Source of the DNA: Ectothiorhodospiraceae bacterium WFHF3C12
Lineage (GTDB): Bacteria; Pseudomonadota; Gammaproteobacteria; Nitrococcales; Nitrococcaceae
Assembly: GCA_013519935.1 (NCBI GenBank)
Contig: JACDUA010000048.1
Span: forward strand, 1 to 36,302
DNA: 36,302 bases
Direction of reading: 5' to 3'
Part shown: positions 24,066-31,410 of the stretch, in pieces
How the letters are laid out: each line of letters opens with the position of its first letter
How positions within the stretch are numbered: position 1 is the stretch's first letter
Notes under the pieces: generated by a model
The model's input: the letters and a program-made list of their open reading frames with translations, nothing else
Databases searched by the model: none
Told to the model about the DNA's origin: nothing
Program-made: the position numbers and the translations under genes

Positions 24066-25154
24066 TCAGGACGCCCGGGCTGGCCCTCGCAGCTGCCTGA
24101 ACACCGCAACACCCAGCGTGATCACCGTCAGCGGCAGCAGGAAGCCCCAGGTCGCGGCGCTGAGGGTTCCCAGCGCGGCATGTCCGGTAGCGCTGAGAAT
24201 CAGGAACAGCGTGTACACCGCGTAATAGAGCAGGAACAGCCAGCCCTCCCACCGGGCGATGGCGTAACCCGTGAAGAATACCGGCAGGCAGGCAACGGCC
24301 ACGGCGATCATCACCGGGAGATCGAACCACAGCGCGGAGGCGGCAACGTTGATGCCGGCGGGTCCCACCACGGCCCCCAGTCCGAGCACGCAGAGCAGGT
24401 TGAACAGATTGCTGCCGATAACATTGCCCACGGCGATATCGCGCTCGCCCCGCACACTGGCCATGACCGACGTCGCCACCTCGGGCATGGACGTACCGGC
24501 GGCGACGATGGTCAGGGCGATAATCAGCTCGCCCACGCCGAGCGCCCGCGCGATGGCCACGGCACCGTCCACCAGCCAGTCGGAGCCGAGCACCAGCATG
24601 CCGAGCCCGGCCAGGATGAACCCGGCATTGGCCGCAAGACGCCCGGGACCGCCCGACCGGGCGGCCAGCGCCTCGCCGTACTCGGCCTCCATGGCCCGGG
24701 ACTCCCGCCGGCCGGCGACCACGGCGAATACCGTGTACGCGACGATGCCGGCCAGCAGCAGTCCGCCGTCCCACCGGCCGACCACACCGTCCAGCGCCAG
24801 CACGAACACCAGCACCGAGACCGCGATCATCAGCGGCACCTCGAGGCGCACCAGCTTCTGGGCGACCACCAGCGGCGAGATGACGGCGGCCAGCCCCAGA
24901 ATCAGCAACACGTTGAATATGTTGCTGCCCACCACGTTGCCCAGCGCGATGTCCGCCCCGGCCTGACCGCTCAACGCGGAGGTCACGCTCACCGCCATCT
25001 CCGGCGCGCTGGTCCCGAAGGCCACCACGGTCAGCCCGATCACCAGGGGCGAAATACCCACCGCCCCGGCCAGACGCGAGGCGCCCTTCACCAGCACCTC
25101 CGCGCCGACGACGAGCAACCCGAGCCCGAGGATGAAAAGCACGAATGTGATCAA
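24066..25154 (-). CDS. CaCA-family Ca2+/Na+ (H+) antiporter, YrbG-like
   Basis: A 362-residue antiporter with about ten helices and the two alpha-repeats of the CaCA superfamily: GTSAPEMAVS with GNVVGSNIFN in the first half, GTSMPEVATS with GNVIGSNLFN in the second. Acidic residues in these repeats coordinate the cation. The start is a TTG at 25154 with GGGAGGT six bases upstream, which outweighs the downstream GTG. It would export Ca2+ in exchange for Na+ or H+; the exact ions are not deducible. Confidence 0.92.
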   Translation of the reverse strand: MITFVLFILGLGLLVVGAEVLVKGASRLAGAVGISPLVIGLTVVAFGTSAPEMAVSVTSALSGQAGADIALGNVVGSNIFNVLLILGLAAVISPLVVAQKLVRLEVPLMIAVSVLVFVLALDGVVGRWDGGLLLAGIVAYTVFAVVAGRRESRAMEAEYGEALAARSGGPGRLAANAGFILAGLGMLVLGSDWLVDGAVAIARALGVGELIIALTIVAAGTSMPEVATSVMASVRGERDIAVGNVIGSNLFNLLCVLGLGAVVGPAGINVAASALWFDLPVMIAVAVACLPVFFTGYAIARWEGWLFLLYYAVYTLFLILSATGHAALGTLSAATWGFLLPLTVITLGVAVFRQLRGPARAS

Positions 25155-25300
25155 CCGGCCACCTCCCGTCGCGCGCTCACGGCACCAAGAAATGCGGATT
25201 CAGCAAGTTACGACATCATCAATCCACTGCGTAACGCAAAAAGCATCAGTGGCGCCGACGCCCGGTTGACGTGTTCGGCGACGCGCCGCCTATCGTGCTC

Positions 25301-25320
25301 TATATCAGTACTGATATAAT
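25301..25320. promoter_or_regulatory. 18-bp perfect palindrome fused to a TATAAT (toxin-antitoxin operator/promoter)
   Basis: Positions 25301-25318 form the perfect palindrome TATATCAGTACTGATATA, and TATAAT at 25315-25320 overlaps its right arm. This would be the -10 element of the higBA promoter with an operator for autorepression by the antitoxin. Transcription would start near 25327, about five bases before the toxin ATG at 25332, where no ribosome-binding site is visible. Confidence 0.65.
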
Positions 25321-25331
25321 CACCAACCACC

Positions 25332-25658
25332 ATGAAGGACATACAGTTCTGGGGCGACAGCGTGGATGTCATCCGGGCCTTCCCGGACTCGGCCCGGCAG
25401 CAGGTCGGCTATCAGCTCGATCGCGTACAGCGGGGGCTGCAACCGGACGACTTCAAGCCGATGCGTAGCGTCGGCCAAGGTGTGGAGGAAATCCGGATCC
25501 GGGAGGAAGGCAACGCCTACCGGGTCATCTACATCGCCCGACTCGAAGATGCGGTCCACGTCCTTCATGCGTTTGAGAAGAAGGCCCGGGAGACCGCGCA
25601 GCGGGATCTGGACCTGGCGAAGCGCCGACTCAAGCAGCTGCTCGCCACCAGGAGGTAA
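25332..25658 (+). CDS. higB: HigB-type (Gp49-like) ribosome-dependent toxin
   Basis: A 108-residue RelE/HigB-superfamily protein: FPDSARQQVGYQLDRVQRG near the start, then VGQGVEEIRIREEGNAYRVIYIARLEDAVHVLHAFEKK, typical of the phage-derived Gp49-like group, which cleaves mRNA on the ribosome. The next gene is a small XRE antitoxin. The ATG at 25332 follows a TATAAT by only 11 bases and has no visible ribosome-binding site, so its translation may be inefficient or nearly leaderless. Toxin-first gene order is typical of higBA. Confidence 0.85.
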   Translation: MKDIQFWGDSVDVIRAFPDSARQQVGYQLDRVQRGLQPDDFKPMRSVGQGVEEIRIREEGNAYRVIYIARLEDAVHVLHAFEKKARETAQRDLDLAKRRLKQLLATRR

Positions 25659-25663
25659 ATGCA

Positions 25664-25951
25664 ATGACCGATGGCCAGCGGTTCAATAGCGTCTGGGACG
25701 CACTGGAAGACACGCCGGAAAAGGCCGAAAACCTGAAGGTCCGTGCTGAGCTCATTAACGCCGTCCGCGAGGTCGTCAACGAGATGGGGCTATCTCAGGG
25801 CGAGGCGGCGAAACGACTCGGCATCACTCAGCCACGGCTCAGTGACCTGCTCCGCGGTCGTATCGACCGATTCAGTCTGGACGCCCTGGTGAACATCCTG
25901 GCGCGGGCAGGCAAGCATGTGGAGATTCGCCTCAAGAGCACTGCTGCATGA
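25664..25951 (+). CDS. higA: HigA-type XRE antitoxin
   Basis: A 95-residue XRE-family HTH protein of the HigA type. The helix-turn-helix is SQGEAAKRLGITQPRLSDLL (about 47-66), followed by GRIDRFSLDALVNILARAG, which is characteristic of these antitoxins. It should bind HigB and the palindromic operator upstream. The strong AGGAGGT five bases before the stop codon of higB and six before this ATG suggests the antitoxin is translated more efficiently than the toxin. Confidence 0.9.
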   Translation: MTDGQRFNSVWDALEDTPEKAENLKVRAELINAVREVVNEMGLSQGEAAKRLGITQPRLSDLLRGRIDRFSLDALVNILARAGKHVEIRLKSTAA

Positions 25952-26271
25952 TGCTGGATTGCAGGACCTGGCCCGCCGTCTTACCTGGCCCTCTCGTGTG
26001 ACCCTGGCCCTCTCGTGGGCGCAAAGCCAATCTTCTGATGCCCCGCCCCGCCTGGTGTCGCGCCCCCAATTTGCACGTTTTAATCGCTAAACGTTATAGG
26101 TATATACAATTGTAAACACGACATCGGCGACGAGATGCGTCGAGCGGTCCCAGCCTTCCGAGCGTTTGCATTGAGTCACCTGCCCAGCAGTAACTCCAGA
26201 CTGTCGGCGGCAATGCGTATCGGCCCGAGTGCCAGCGCATTCCTCCAGGCCAGCATGCCCAGAAGAACCTT
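25952..26271. other. Gene-free stretch between higA and the FNR-type gene
   Basis: No convincing coding sequence is present. It holds a direct repeat CCTGGCCCTCTCGTG at 25984-25998 and 26003-26017 (19-base period), an inverted pair CGTTT-N8-AAACG at 26076-26093, and a short AT-rich segment around 26085-26110 that could contain a promoter for the regulator gene. No FNR consensus dyad (TTGAT-N4-ATCAA) was recognised. Confidence 0.5.
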
Positions 26272-27003
26272 ATGACAGCCGAATGGACGCACCATGAAAA
26301 GGACGCCGCCGCACCTTGCGAGGCCTGTATACACCGCACGTCATGCCTACCGGGCACGTTGGAGCCGGCGACGTTCCAGCGATTTCAACGGCTCGTCCAA
26401 ACGCACCACTTCCGGGAAGAGGGTGAGGTGCTATTCAGGACCGGTGCGTTGGCGCAATACATCTACATCGTGCGTACCGGCTCGGCCAAGACCAAGTCCA
26501 TCCAGTATGACGGCACCGAGCAAGTCGATGGGTTGTATCTGCCTCCAGACATACTCGGTCTCGACGCCCTGGCCAACGGCCGCTATCCCAACACCGGGAT
26601 TGTTGCCGAAGAAAGCGGCATCTGCGCGATCAGACTGAGCTCGCTTTTTGCGCTCATGTCGGACACACCCGATCTGCAGTCCACGATGATGACTGCCGTC
26701 TCGCGCGCGCTGGTCCAGCGTGAGGACCTGCATCGTGCACTCTCCGCCACACACGCTGACACCAAGGTGGGCCATTTCCTGAAATACCTTTCCAAGCGTT
26801 ACCGGCGCATACGCCAGGAATGGCATGAATTCCGCCTTCCTCTGCAACAGCAGGAAACGGCCAGCTATCTTGGACTTAGAAAGGAAACCGTTTCCCGCGC
26901 CCTGAAGGGCTTCCAGCAACGCGGTTGCATTGAATTCCAGGGGCGGGAGATCCGCATCGTCGATGCCGAATGCCTCGAACGCTTCGACGAACCGGGGAGT
27001 TGA
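26272..27003 (+). CDS. fnr: FNR-type oxygen-responsive regulator
   Basis: A 243-residue CRP/FNR-family regulator with the signature of a true [4Fe-4S] FNR: Cys16, Cys19 and Cys25 (C-x2-C-x5-C) plus Cys118 in the SGICAI strand. A cyclic-nucleotide-like beta domain follows, with a dimer helix near 140-165 and a C-terminal HTH. Its recognition helix carries Glu205, Ser208 and Arg209 in KETVSRAL, the residues that read TTGAT-N4-ATCAA in E. coli FNR. It would activate anaerobic genes and be inactivated by O2. The ATG at 26272 follows AGAAG. It is the last backbone gene before the tRNA-Phe scar. Confidence 0.93.
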   Translation: MTAEWTHHEKDAAAPCEACIHRTSCLPGTLEPATFQRFQRLVQTHHFREEGEVLFRTGALAQYIYIVRTGSAKTKSIQYDGTEQVDGLYLPPDILGLDALANGRYPNTGIVAEESGICAIRLSSLFALMSDTPDLQSTMMTAVSRALVQREDLHRALSATHADTKVGHFLKYLSKRYRRIRQEWHEFRLPLQQQETASYLGLRKETVSRALKGFQQRGCIEFQGREIRIVDAECLERFDEPGS

Positions 27004-27021
27004 CACATTCGGCACACGAAA

Positions 27022-27044
27022 AAGCCCGGCGCGCGGCCGGGCTT
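27022..27044 (-). terminator. Strong Rho-independent terminator behind the tRNA-Phe locus
   Basis: A 9-bp stem (AAGCCCGGC / GCCGGGCTT) with a GCGCG loop. On the minus strand it is followed by TTTTT, as expected behind the tRNA-Phe gene remnant that ends at 27066. On the plus strand the tail is CTCG, so it ends fnr only weakly. Confidence 0.85.
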
Positions 27045-27065
27045 CTCGTAAGTCACTGACTTGTC

Positions 27066-27110
27066 TGGTGGCCAGGGAGAGAATCGAACTCCCGACACGG
27101 GGATTTTCAA
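27066..27110 (-). pseudogene. 3' fragment of tRNA-Phe(GAA); likely att site
   Basis: Read on the minus strand the 45 bases run from the anticodon loop (TTGAAAA, anticodon GAA) through TCCCC, GTGTC, the T-arm (GGGAG-TTCGATT-CTCTC), the acceptor strand CCTGGCC, and ACCA. This matches positions 32 to 76 of tRNA-Phe. The bases upstream pair poorly (three of five anticodon-stem pairs), there is no D-arm, and the 5' acceptor GGCCAGG is absent nearby, so it is not a functional gene. Truncation at the anticodon loop with an intact 3' end and terminator is the usual result of an element integrating into the tRNA. Confidence 0.75.
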
Positions 27111-27311
27111 GCCCTTGAGGCGCGCCACTACAACACACAACACTCCGCTTACTCAGTCAGTTAGCGTCACCAAATACACTGTAGACCACAAGAATGCATT
27201 GCCATGTTGACGGTCCGTCGTCGTCGGAATGGCAAGGCGAAGTAGAAAGCGAAAGGGGCGCCAGCGCTACGGACATCAGTCACCGCCCGCGATGCCGCGC
27301 AACGGCGGGAG

Positions 27312-28013
27312 CTACCAGGGATCCGGGCGAACGATAGCCTTACCTTTGCGGTTCAGTACGGAACGGGGGAGCTGGGCGGCTTCAAGCTCCGCTATAGTGA
27401 GATGCTTTCGCTGCCACCGTGAGAACTCGGCGAGCTTCTTGTTTCTTCCCGCCGCGGCTCTGCGACGTTCCTCTGTCTCGATGATGGGGAATACCACCCC
27501 AACTGGGATCTCCGGAAAATCCTCAGCGATCATCGCCAGTGCCGGCACTAGATCGGAGTCGTTGCTGACCAGTATGACCTGGTCGACGTGGCCCTTAGCA
27601 ATGTCCCGGTACATGTGCAGCCCTATATTCACGTCGGTCTGCTTCTCTTCCACGACGCGGGCTCTGATCAGGGCGCCCTCTCGGTTCTCTTCATCCAGAG
27701 GGCGCACGCGCTTGATCTCGGTGGTGTGGTAGCCGCAAATGACCTCCGTGGGACCGGAAGGGGCGAACTTGAGGGCGTTGTGATAGCGCTGCTGGCGTTC
27801 CGCGGAGCTCGGATCGCTGGCGTACCGGCCCATAATCGGAGCGGTAAAGAACTTGACACCGGTGAGCACCCCGCGACCAGAGGGATCAGAGGTTACAAGG
27901 ACCTCTTGAAGAAGGGCCCGCAGATCAAGCCACTTATACGCCGACCTAGTCAGAGCGTTGTAGTAGAGGTTGTAACCGTCTACGTACGCGACTGTGCGAA
28001 GGTGATTGTCCAT
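27312..28013 (-). CDS. NYN-domain (PIN-like) putative nuclease
   Basis: A 233-residue protein of the NYN/DUF88 group of PIN-fold RNases. The active-site acidic residues are visible in AYVDGYNLYYN (Asp12), KQTDVNIGLHMYRD and VILVSNDSDLVPAL. A basic C-terminal half (RRRAAAGRNKKL, SRWQRKHL, NRKGKA) may bind nucleic acid. The start is taken at the ATG at 28013 because a longer frame back to 28100 runs through a terminator; an ATG at 28031 is also possible. The gene lies inside the tRNA-Phe-associated region next to a DUF2726 gene. Target RNA is unknown. A defence role is inference from context. Confidence 0.78.
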   Translation of the reverse strand: MDNHLRTVAYVDGYNLYYNALTRSAYKWLDLRALLQEVLVTSDPSGRGVLTGVKFFTAPIMGRYASDPSSAERQQRYHNALKFAPSGPTEVICGYHTTEIKRVRPLDEENREGALIRARVVEEKQTDVNIGLHMYRDIAKGHVDQVILVSNDSDLVPALAMIAEDFPEIPVGVVFPIIETEERRRAAAGRNKKLAEFSRWQRKHLTIAELEAAQLPRSVLNRKGKAIVRPDPW

Positions 28014-28046
28014 TTTCAGACGGTGGGGCATCCATACATGAAAAAA

Positions 28047-28067
28047 CCGCCCGGAGGCGGCTTTTTC
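28047..28067. terminator. Bidirectional terminator before the NYN gene
   Basis: CCGCC-CGGA-GGCGG hairpin (28047-28060) flanked by AAAAAA on the left and CTTTTT on the right, so it has a U-run on both strands. On the minus strand it ends transcripts from 28180-28943 just before the NYN gene. Confidence 0.8.
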
Positions 28068-28179
28068 GCCCCAAGGCAGAGCCGAAACCGACTGCGCCAA
28101 GGGGAAGGTTAGTGGGAACGATACGCCTCGGAAGCGTAGCCGTCAATGAACTACAAGCCGCCTCGCGTGGCGTTCAACG

Positions 28180-28413
28180 CTATCTGCGTGCCAGTAGGCG
28201 CAGGGCTTCCCTGTTGGTCGCGATCGAGTCCGCGAGGGCGTTACTGAAGGTCTGACGGTACCGGCCCGGGCTAGGCGCCTCTCCGTGGACAACGTACCGC
28301 ACTGGTTGAGAGCGATATCCTGTGACCGGCTCCATAGGCCCTGAGAGACACACCGTGTCGGCCTGCTCCTGGCTTACGATAGACGGGTTGACCGGTCTTG
28401 CTCTGATCTTCAC
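28180..28413 (-). CDS. Small hypothetical protein overlapping the DUF2726 gene
   Basis: A 77-residue open frame from a GTG at 28413 that overlaps the upstream DUF2726 stop by four bases (GTGA), with AGGTGA about five bases upstream. The peptide (KIRARPVNPSIV at the start, FSNALADSIATNREALRLL at the end) has no family I recognise. An alternative frame extending to 28557 would overlap the DUF2726 gene extensively. The coupled start is the reason for listing it; it may not be a real gene. Confidence 0.4.
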   Translation of the reverse strand: MKIRARPVNPSIVSQEQADTVCLSGPMEPVTGYRSQPVRYVVHGEAPSPGRYRQTFSNALADSIATNREALRLLARR

Positions 28414-28943
28414 GAACTCACCTGGTTTGCCGAGTCCGTCGTGCCGACTGGCGCTGGCTCGTGTTTTACCCCGGCGCCGCCAGGAGTCATTTCTGGCAGC
28501 ACTACCGATCGTATCTGTTCGCCGCTGGGCATCCGCTTCACATGCCATCGATGACACGGTATGCCGGCCTCGGCCAACAGGGCGTCGCGCTTCTGATCCT
28601 TACCCCTACGGTGAGATCGGTCATCGAGCTCCACCACGGCCAGCACCGAAAAGTCCGGGTTGCAGATGACGAAGTCGGCGACCTTTTGCCGGGCCATGGC
28701 AAACCGGCGCCAGTTCTCCTTTCGGGTGTCGCCCTTGGCGCGTATAAACTGGCTGAAGGACACCTGTGCCAGAACCTCGTACTCTGGCAGTGCCTCCCGT
28801 AGCCGATGGAACAAGACCTGCTCGGGCCTGGAAAGGAGAGGCTTTGCGTGAAGCTTTGCCTTGCTCTGCTTCTGCAGCTGCTGTGCCAAAGCGACCAGCA
28901 GCCCGAGCGCCCCGAGAACTATCGCGATGATGACCAGGTCCAC
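28410..28943 (-). CDS. DUF2726 protein, restriction-nuclease-like fold
   Basis: A 177-residue protein with an N-terminal membrane helix (about 4-20) and a DUF2726 domain. The domain starts with PLLSRPEQVLFHRLREALP, then ADFVICNP (Asp90), VVELDDRSH (Glu105, Asp107) and a Lys/Asp pair at KRDALLAEAGI. This D...ExD/K arrangement fits the PD-(D/E)xK nuclease-like fold proposed for DUF2726. Its C-terminal 40 residues are poorly conserved-looking. The protein is anchored to the membrane, so it may act on incoming DNA or as an anchor. The overlapped small gene and the NYN gene downstream suggest a unit. Confidence 0.82.
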   Translation of the reverse strand: MDLVIIAIVLGALGLLVALAQQLQKQSKAKLHAKPLLSRPEQVLFHRLREALPEYEVLAQVSFSQFIRAKGDTRKENWRRFAMARQKVADFVICNPDFSVLAVVELDDRSHRRGKDQKRDALLAEAGIPCHRWHVKRMPSGEQIRSVVLPEMTPGGAGVKHEPAPVGTTDSANQVSS

Positions 28944-29098
28944 GTCTACCCCCAGCTAAACATGGTTGCCCCCGAACCGTACCGTGTGGGTGCTAGGTGC
29001 TGAAACTGTCAGATCTGTTTGATGCTGAACTGTGATACTTCGCCCCGCTCCTCGGTCTTGTAAGCCTTGCTAGAAGTCGCCTGGTACCGTTGCCGAGA

Positions 29099-30190
29099 CT
29101 ACTCCTCTTGGTCGTCTGGGTACTCTACAGGTGTCACGGGCGTCCAACCCTCTCTTTCTGGCGCGTTATAGGAGGTTCTTATGTTGACCCCTTCAGTCGT
29201 TATGACTGCCCCTCCTCTATGATACATAGCTCGAACCACAGCTTTCTTGGGATGGTCTTCATCTTCCTTCGCAGCACTTATTATTGCTGAAAATGATCCA
29301 CCACCATTCTCTGGCCGATCTGTCAGCCGTTTGCCAAGCAACCGGTCGGCGAGCTCTGTCGACAGGTTCCGTCGCGAACCATGATGAGGCACTTGAAATC
29401 GATCTATGCCAGGGAGAAATAACCCCATATTCGGCGCGTAATCGGCCGCCTCGGTAAGCGCTTCACGGCCGGCATCGCCTGTTAGCATTATGGTCTTTGA
29501 ACACAACTTTGCGTATTGAACCACGCTCATTTCATTCTCGGCGCTAGTCGGTTCTTCAGAAAAATTCTCTGCACCCCACACCGCCTTAACAAACTGAACC
29601 ACTTGACGCGCCGCCTCGGCAAATAACCCTCCGGCTTGACTCTTGCTTTCGTCGCGCCCTGCTGCCATGGATTCAGGAGTTCTCTCAGAACTGGCGACAA
29701 GGTCCAAATATCGCTCCTTCGATGGAGCTAACACACCAAACTCACCAATGTGCGCACCTTGAAAGGGCTCGGCTATGGGAATGCCCTTTTCCTGAGCCAG
29801 CTCTTCTAGGGCCACAATGTTGGGGTAAATCGAACGCAACCGAGAACGCAGCCTATCTGCAGAAGTGTACGTAGGGAACTTTGGCAATAACTCTTCTGTA
29901 TACTCCCAGGGCCTAAGCATCCATAGAGTACTGACATCAAATTCATCTAGCACCGTCCGCAGTCCGCCAGCGTGATCTCCATCTGGATGAGTAACGACTA
30001 CATGATCAATTCTCCTCGGGTTCTCGTAGTACTTTCTGATGTGGTTGACAACGGCTTCGCCGGAGCCTTGAAAGCCGCCGTCTGTAACGTGAATGTAGGT
30101 GTCGCCGCTAACGCAATAGCGCAACGGTATCGCGTCACCGCTCTTTTTTGACTCGATATCAATGAAGTCGATCTCGAAGAAGTCAATCAT
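29099..30190 (-). CDS. ComEC/Rec2-like metallo-beta-lactamase-fold protein
   Basis: A 363-residue soluble protein with the metallo-beta-lactamase motif HPDGDH (residues 68-73), a second metal-binding block LTGDAGREAL (near 242) and a third PHHGSRRN (near 268). This is the ComEC/Rec2 type of beta-lactamase fold, where it acts on DNA or phosphodiesters, but here it lacks the membrane channel. The 44-base gap from the upstream membrane gene implies co-transcription. Composition is visibly AT-richer than the backbone. The C-terminal (VEYPDDQEE) is acidic. Its natural substrate is not known; a role in defence is inferred from its island and membrane partner. Confidence 0.88.
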   Translation of the reverse strand: MIDFFEIDFIDIESKKSGDAIPLRYCVSGDTYIHVTDGGFQGSGEAVVNHIRKYYENPRRIDHVVVTHPDGDHAGGLRTVLDEFDVSTLWMLRPWEYTEELLPKFPTYTSADRLRSRLRSIYPNIVALEELAQEKGIPIAEPFQGAHIGEFGVLAPSKERYLDLVASSERTPESMAAGRDESKSQAGGLFAEAARQVVQFVKAVWGAENFSEEPTSAENEMSVVQYAKLCSKTIMLTGDAGREALTEAADYAPNMGLFLPGIDRFQVPHHGSRRNLSTELADRLLGKRLTDRPENGGGSFSAIISAAKEDEDHPKKAVVRAMYHRGGAVITTEGVNIRTSYNAPEREGWTPVTPVEYPDDQEE

Positions 30191-30234
30191 AAGGAAGCAC
30201 CTTTAGCCACTGCGAGCAAGACATCGATAGATTC

Positions 30235-30729
30235 CTAATCGGACCTCACATGCTTCTCTACTCTTTTATTTATATATGCCGTCTGCTTTCTATACGAAAA
30301 CAAAAACCCAAAAAGCAGAAAAAGCACAGTTATTGACCCAGTCCACTTGGAAAGAAACGGAAAACACAACAACAGGCTCTCGTATATCTTAATAATTACA
30401 AGCACCACAAAAGCAGCGGATAGCGTTCTATAAGTATTATTAGCTTCGGATAGAATTTCAATTTTTGGATCGCTCTTTGCGGCGTTAATGAAACTCGCGT
30501 AGTCCGAAAATACTAAAAATTTGAGCCTGACAAGAACAGGCTCTAAGATAAGCGAACCAAACCGACTTATTACCAATCCAACAAAATAATAAAGGAACAA
30601 CCCTATAATTATATCAGACTGAATCAAATCAAACCGAGTCCATTGATCGACGACAAGCGAAAAAACGACACCTGGAAATAAATAGTTAAACAAATTATAG
30701 GATGAAAGTTTATTGAGTAATTCACTCAT
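30235..30729 (-). CDS. Four-helix membrane protein paired with the MBL protein
   Basis: A 164-residue membrane protein from the ATG at 30729, which has AAAGGG about seven bases upstream. It opens with MSELLNKLSSYNLFNYLFPG, a beginning I have the impression of having seen in membrane partners of defence proteins, though I cannot name the family. Predicted helices lie at about 12-28, 37-62, 100-125 and 130-150. The gene is the most AT-rich in the window, which suggests horizontal transfer. It would be transcribed first, then the MBL gene. A longer frame to 30777 lacks a ribosome-binding site. Confidence 0.72.
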   Translation of the reverse strand: MSELLNKLSSYNLFNYLFPGVVFSLVVDQWTRFDLIQSDIIIGLFLYYFVGLVISRFGSLILEPVLVRLKFLVFSDYASFINAAKSDPKIEILSEANNTYRTLSAAFVVLVIIKIYESLLLCFPFLSKWTGSITVLFLLFGFLFSYRKQTAYINKRVEKHVRSD

Positions 30730-31035
30730 TTCGCGACCCTTTCTCCATAGGCAATCGCGACAACCAAGCGGAAACACAACATAATGGCTTGCCTCCTAGG
30801 GTCCGAGCTGCACCCATCTAGGCCAGGTAGTGCCGACATACCCTACAGGAAGGTATGACGCCTATTATGTAAGGTTCAATTATATCGCGGCGCCCCTGCC
30901 GGACAGAAGAACTGGCCCCGTTCCCTCATGAGATTCCGGTCCCCTTGCATTCATAGCCGGATTTCGATGTGCCTAAACCTCGGGTGGCGCAATGGTTTCT
31001 TCAACCGAACCAGCGTTCCAGAACGCGGCTTGCGG
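30730..31035. other. Gene-free boundary region between the AT-rich pair and the prophage
   Basis: No convincing coding sequence. It contains an inverted repeat CATACC (30837-30842) / GGTATG (30852-30857) and a dif-like 28-mer right after (30848-30875). The composition changes from AT-rich to GC-rich around 30895. Confidence 0.5.
30848..30875 (+). other. dif-like 28-mer, candidate XerCD attachment site
   Basis: The 28 positions match E. coli dif at 17 of 28 (by eye). The right half is the better part (TATTATGT, with TTATGT of the XerD arm), the left (XerC) arm is poor. It lies just left of the filamentous prophage genes, where inoviruses that use host XerC/XerD would have an attachment site. 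It may also be chance. Confidence 0.3.
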
Positions 31036-31320
31036 TTAAGAAACCTTTCCCGCCCCTGACCAGTCCTCGCGCTTGTTCTCTACTTCTGGACTCACCTGAC
31101 CGTTCCGTGGATCAGTCTCACCAGTCATCAGCCATGTACTGAATTGAGGGAACAGCTTTAAGAGCTGCGCTGCTTCGTCAAGTCGTGGTTCTGCCTTCTT
31201 GTTCTTGACGTTGCCCCACCTGGTCGCACTTACCCCCGTCTCGGCCGCGAGCCTGTCGTAAGTCCAGCCATGCTCCTGAGCATAGCTGATCACCTCGATA
31301 AGTCGCTCGCGGGTTGACAT
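31036..31320 (-). CDS. XRE-family phage repressor-like protein
   Basis: A 94-residue HTH protein with the helix-turn-helix around TYDRLAAETGVSATRWGNV (about 20-38), followed by FPQFSTWLMTGETDPRNGQVSPE, a segment common in phage-type XRE repressors. It is transcribed divergently from the next gene with a palindromic operator between. It probably maintains prophage quiescence, as the Cro/repressor-like proteins of filamentous phages do. The tail is not conserved-looking. Confidence 0.75.
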   Translation of the reverse strand: MSTRERLIEVISYAQEHGWTYDRLAAETGVSATRWGNVKNKKAEPRLDEAAQLLKLFPQFSTWLMTGETDPRNGQVSPEVENKREDWSGAGKVS

Positions 31321-31353
31321 GTAAATATTACTTGATAATCTGCCGGTAAATTG

Positions 31354-31374
31354 TACGCGTAATTATTACGCGTA
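31354..31374. promoter_or_regulatory. 21-bp palindromic operator of the prophage switch
   Basis: TACGCGTAA-TTA-TTACGCGTA, two perfect 9-base arms, between the divergent repressor (31320) and activator (31411) genes. A possible rightward promoter (TTGTAC at 31351, 16 bases, TATCTT at 31373) would have this operator in its spacer, so binding would block it. Confidence 0.7.
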
Positions 31375-31410
31375 TCTTCTATGTGTGTAACAAAGTGGAG
31401 TTTTGAGCAT

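Noticed and set aside
26076..26093. Regulator operator CGTTT-N8-AAACG upstream of fnr
   Set aside because: Short arms and wide spacing make chance likely; it is described only as part of the intergenic stretch.
27066..27150. A complete tRNA-Phe gene
   Set aside because: The 5' half, D-arm and 5' acceptor strand are missing and the anticodon stem pairs poorly, so only a fragment is claimed.
28014..28100. N-terminal extension of the NYN protein
   Set aside because: The extension covers a terminator hairpin and U-runs; the NYN domain begins right after the ATG at 28013.
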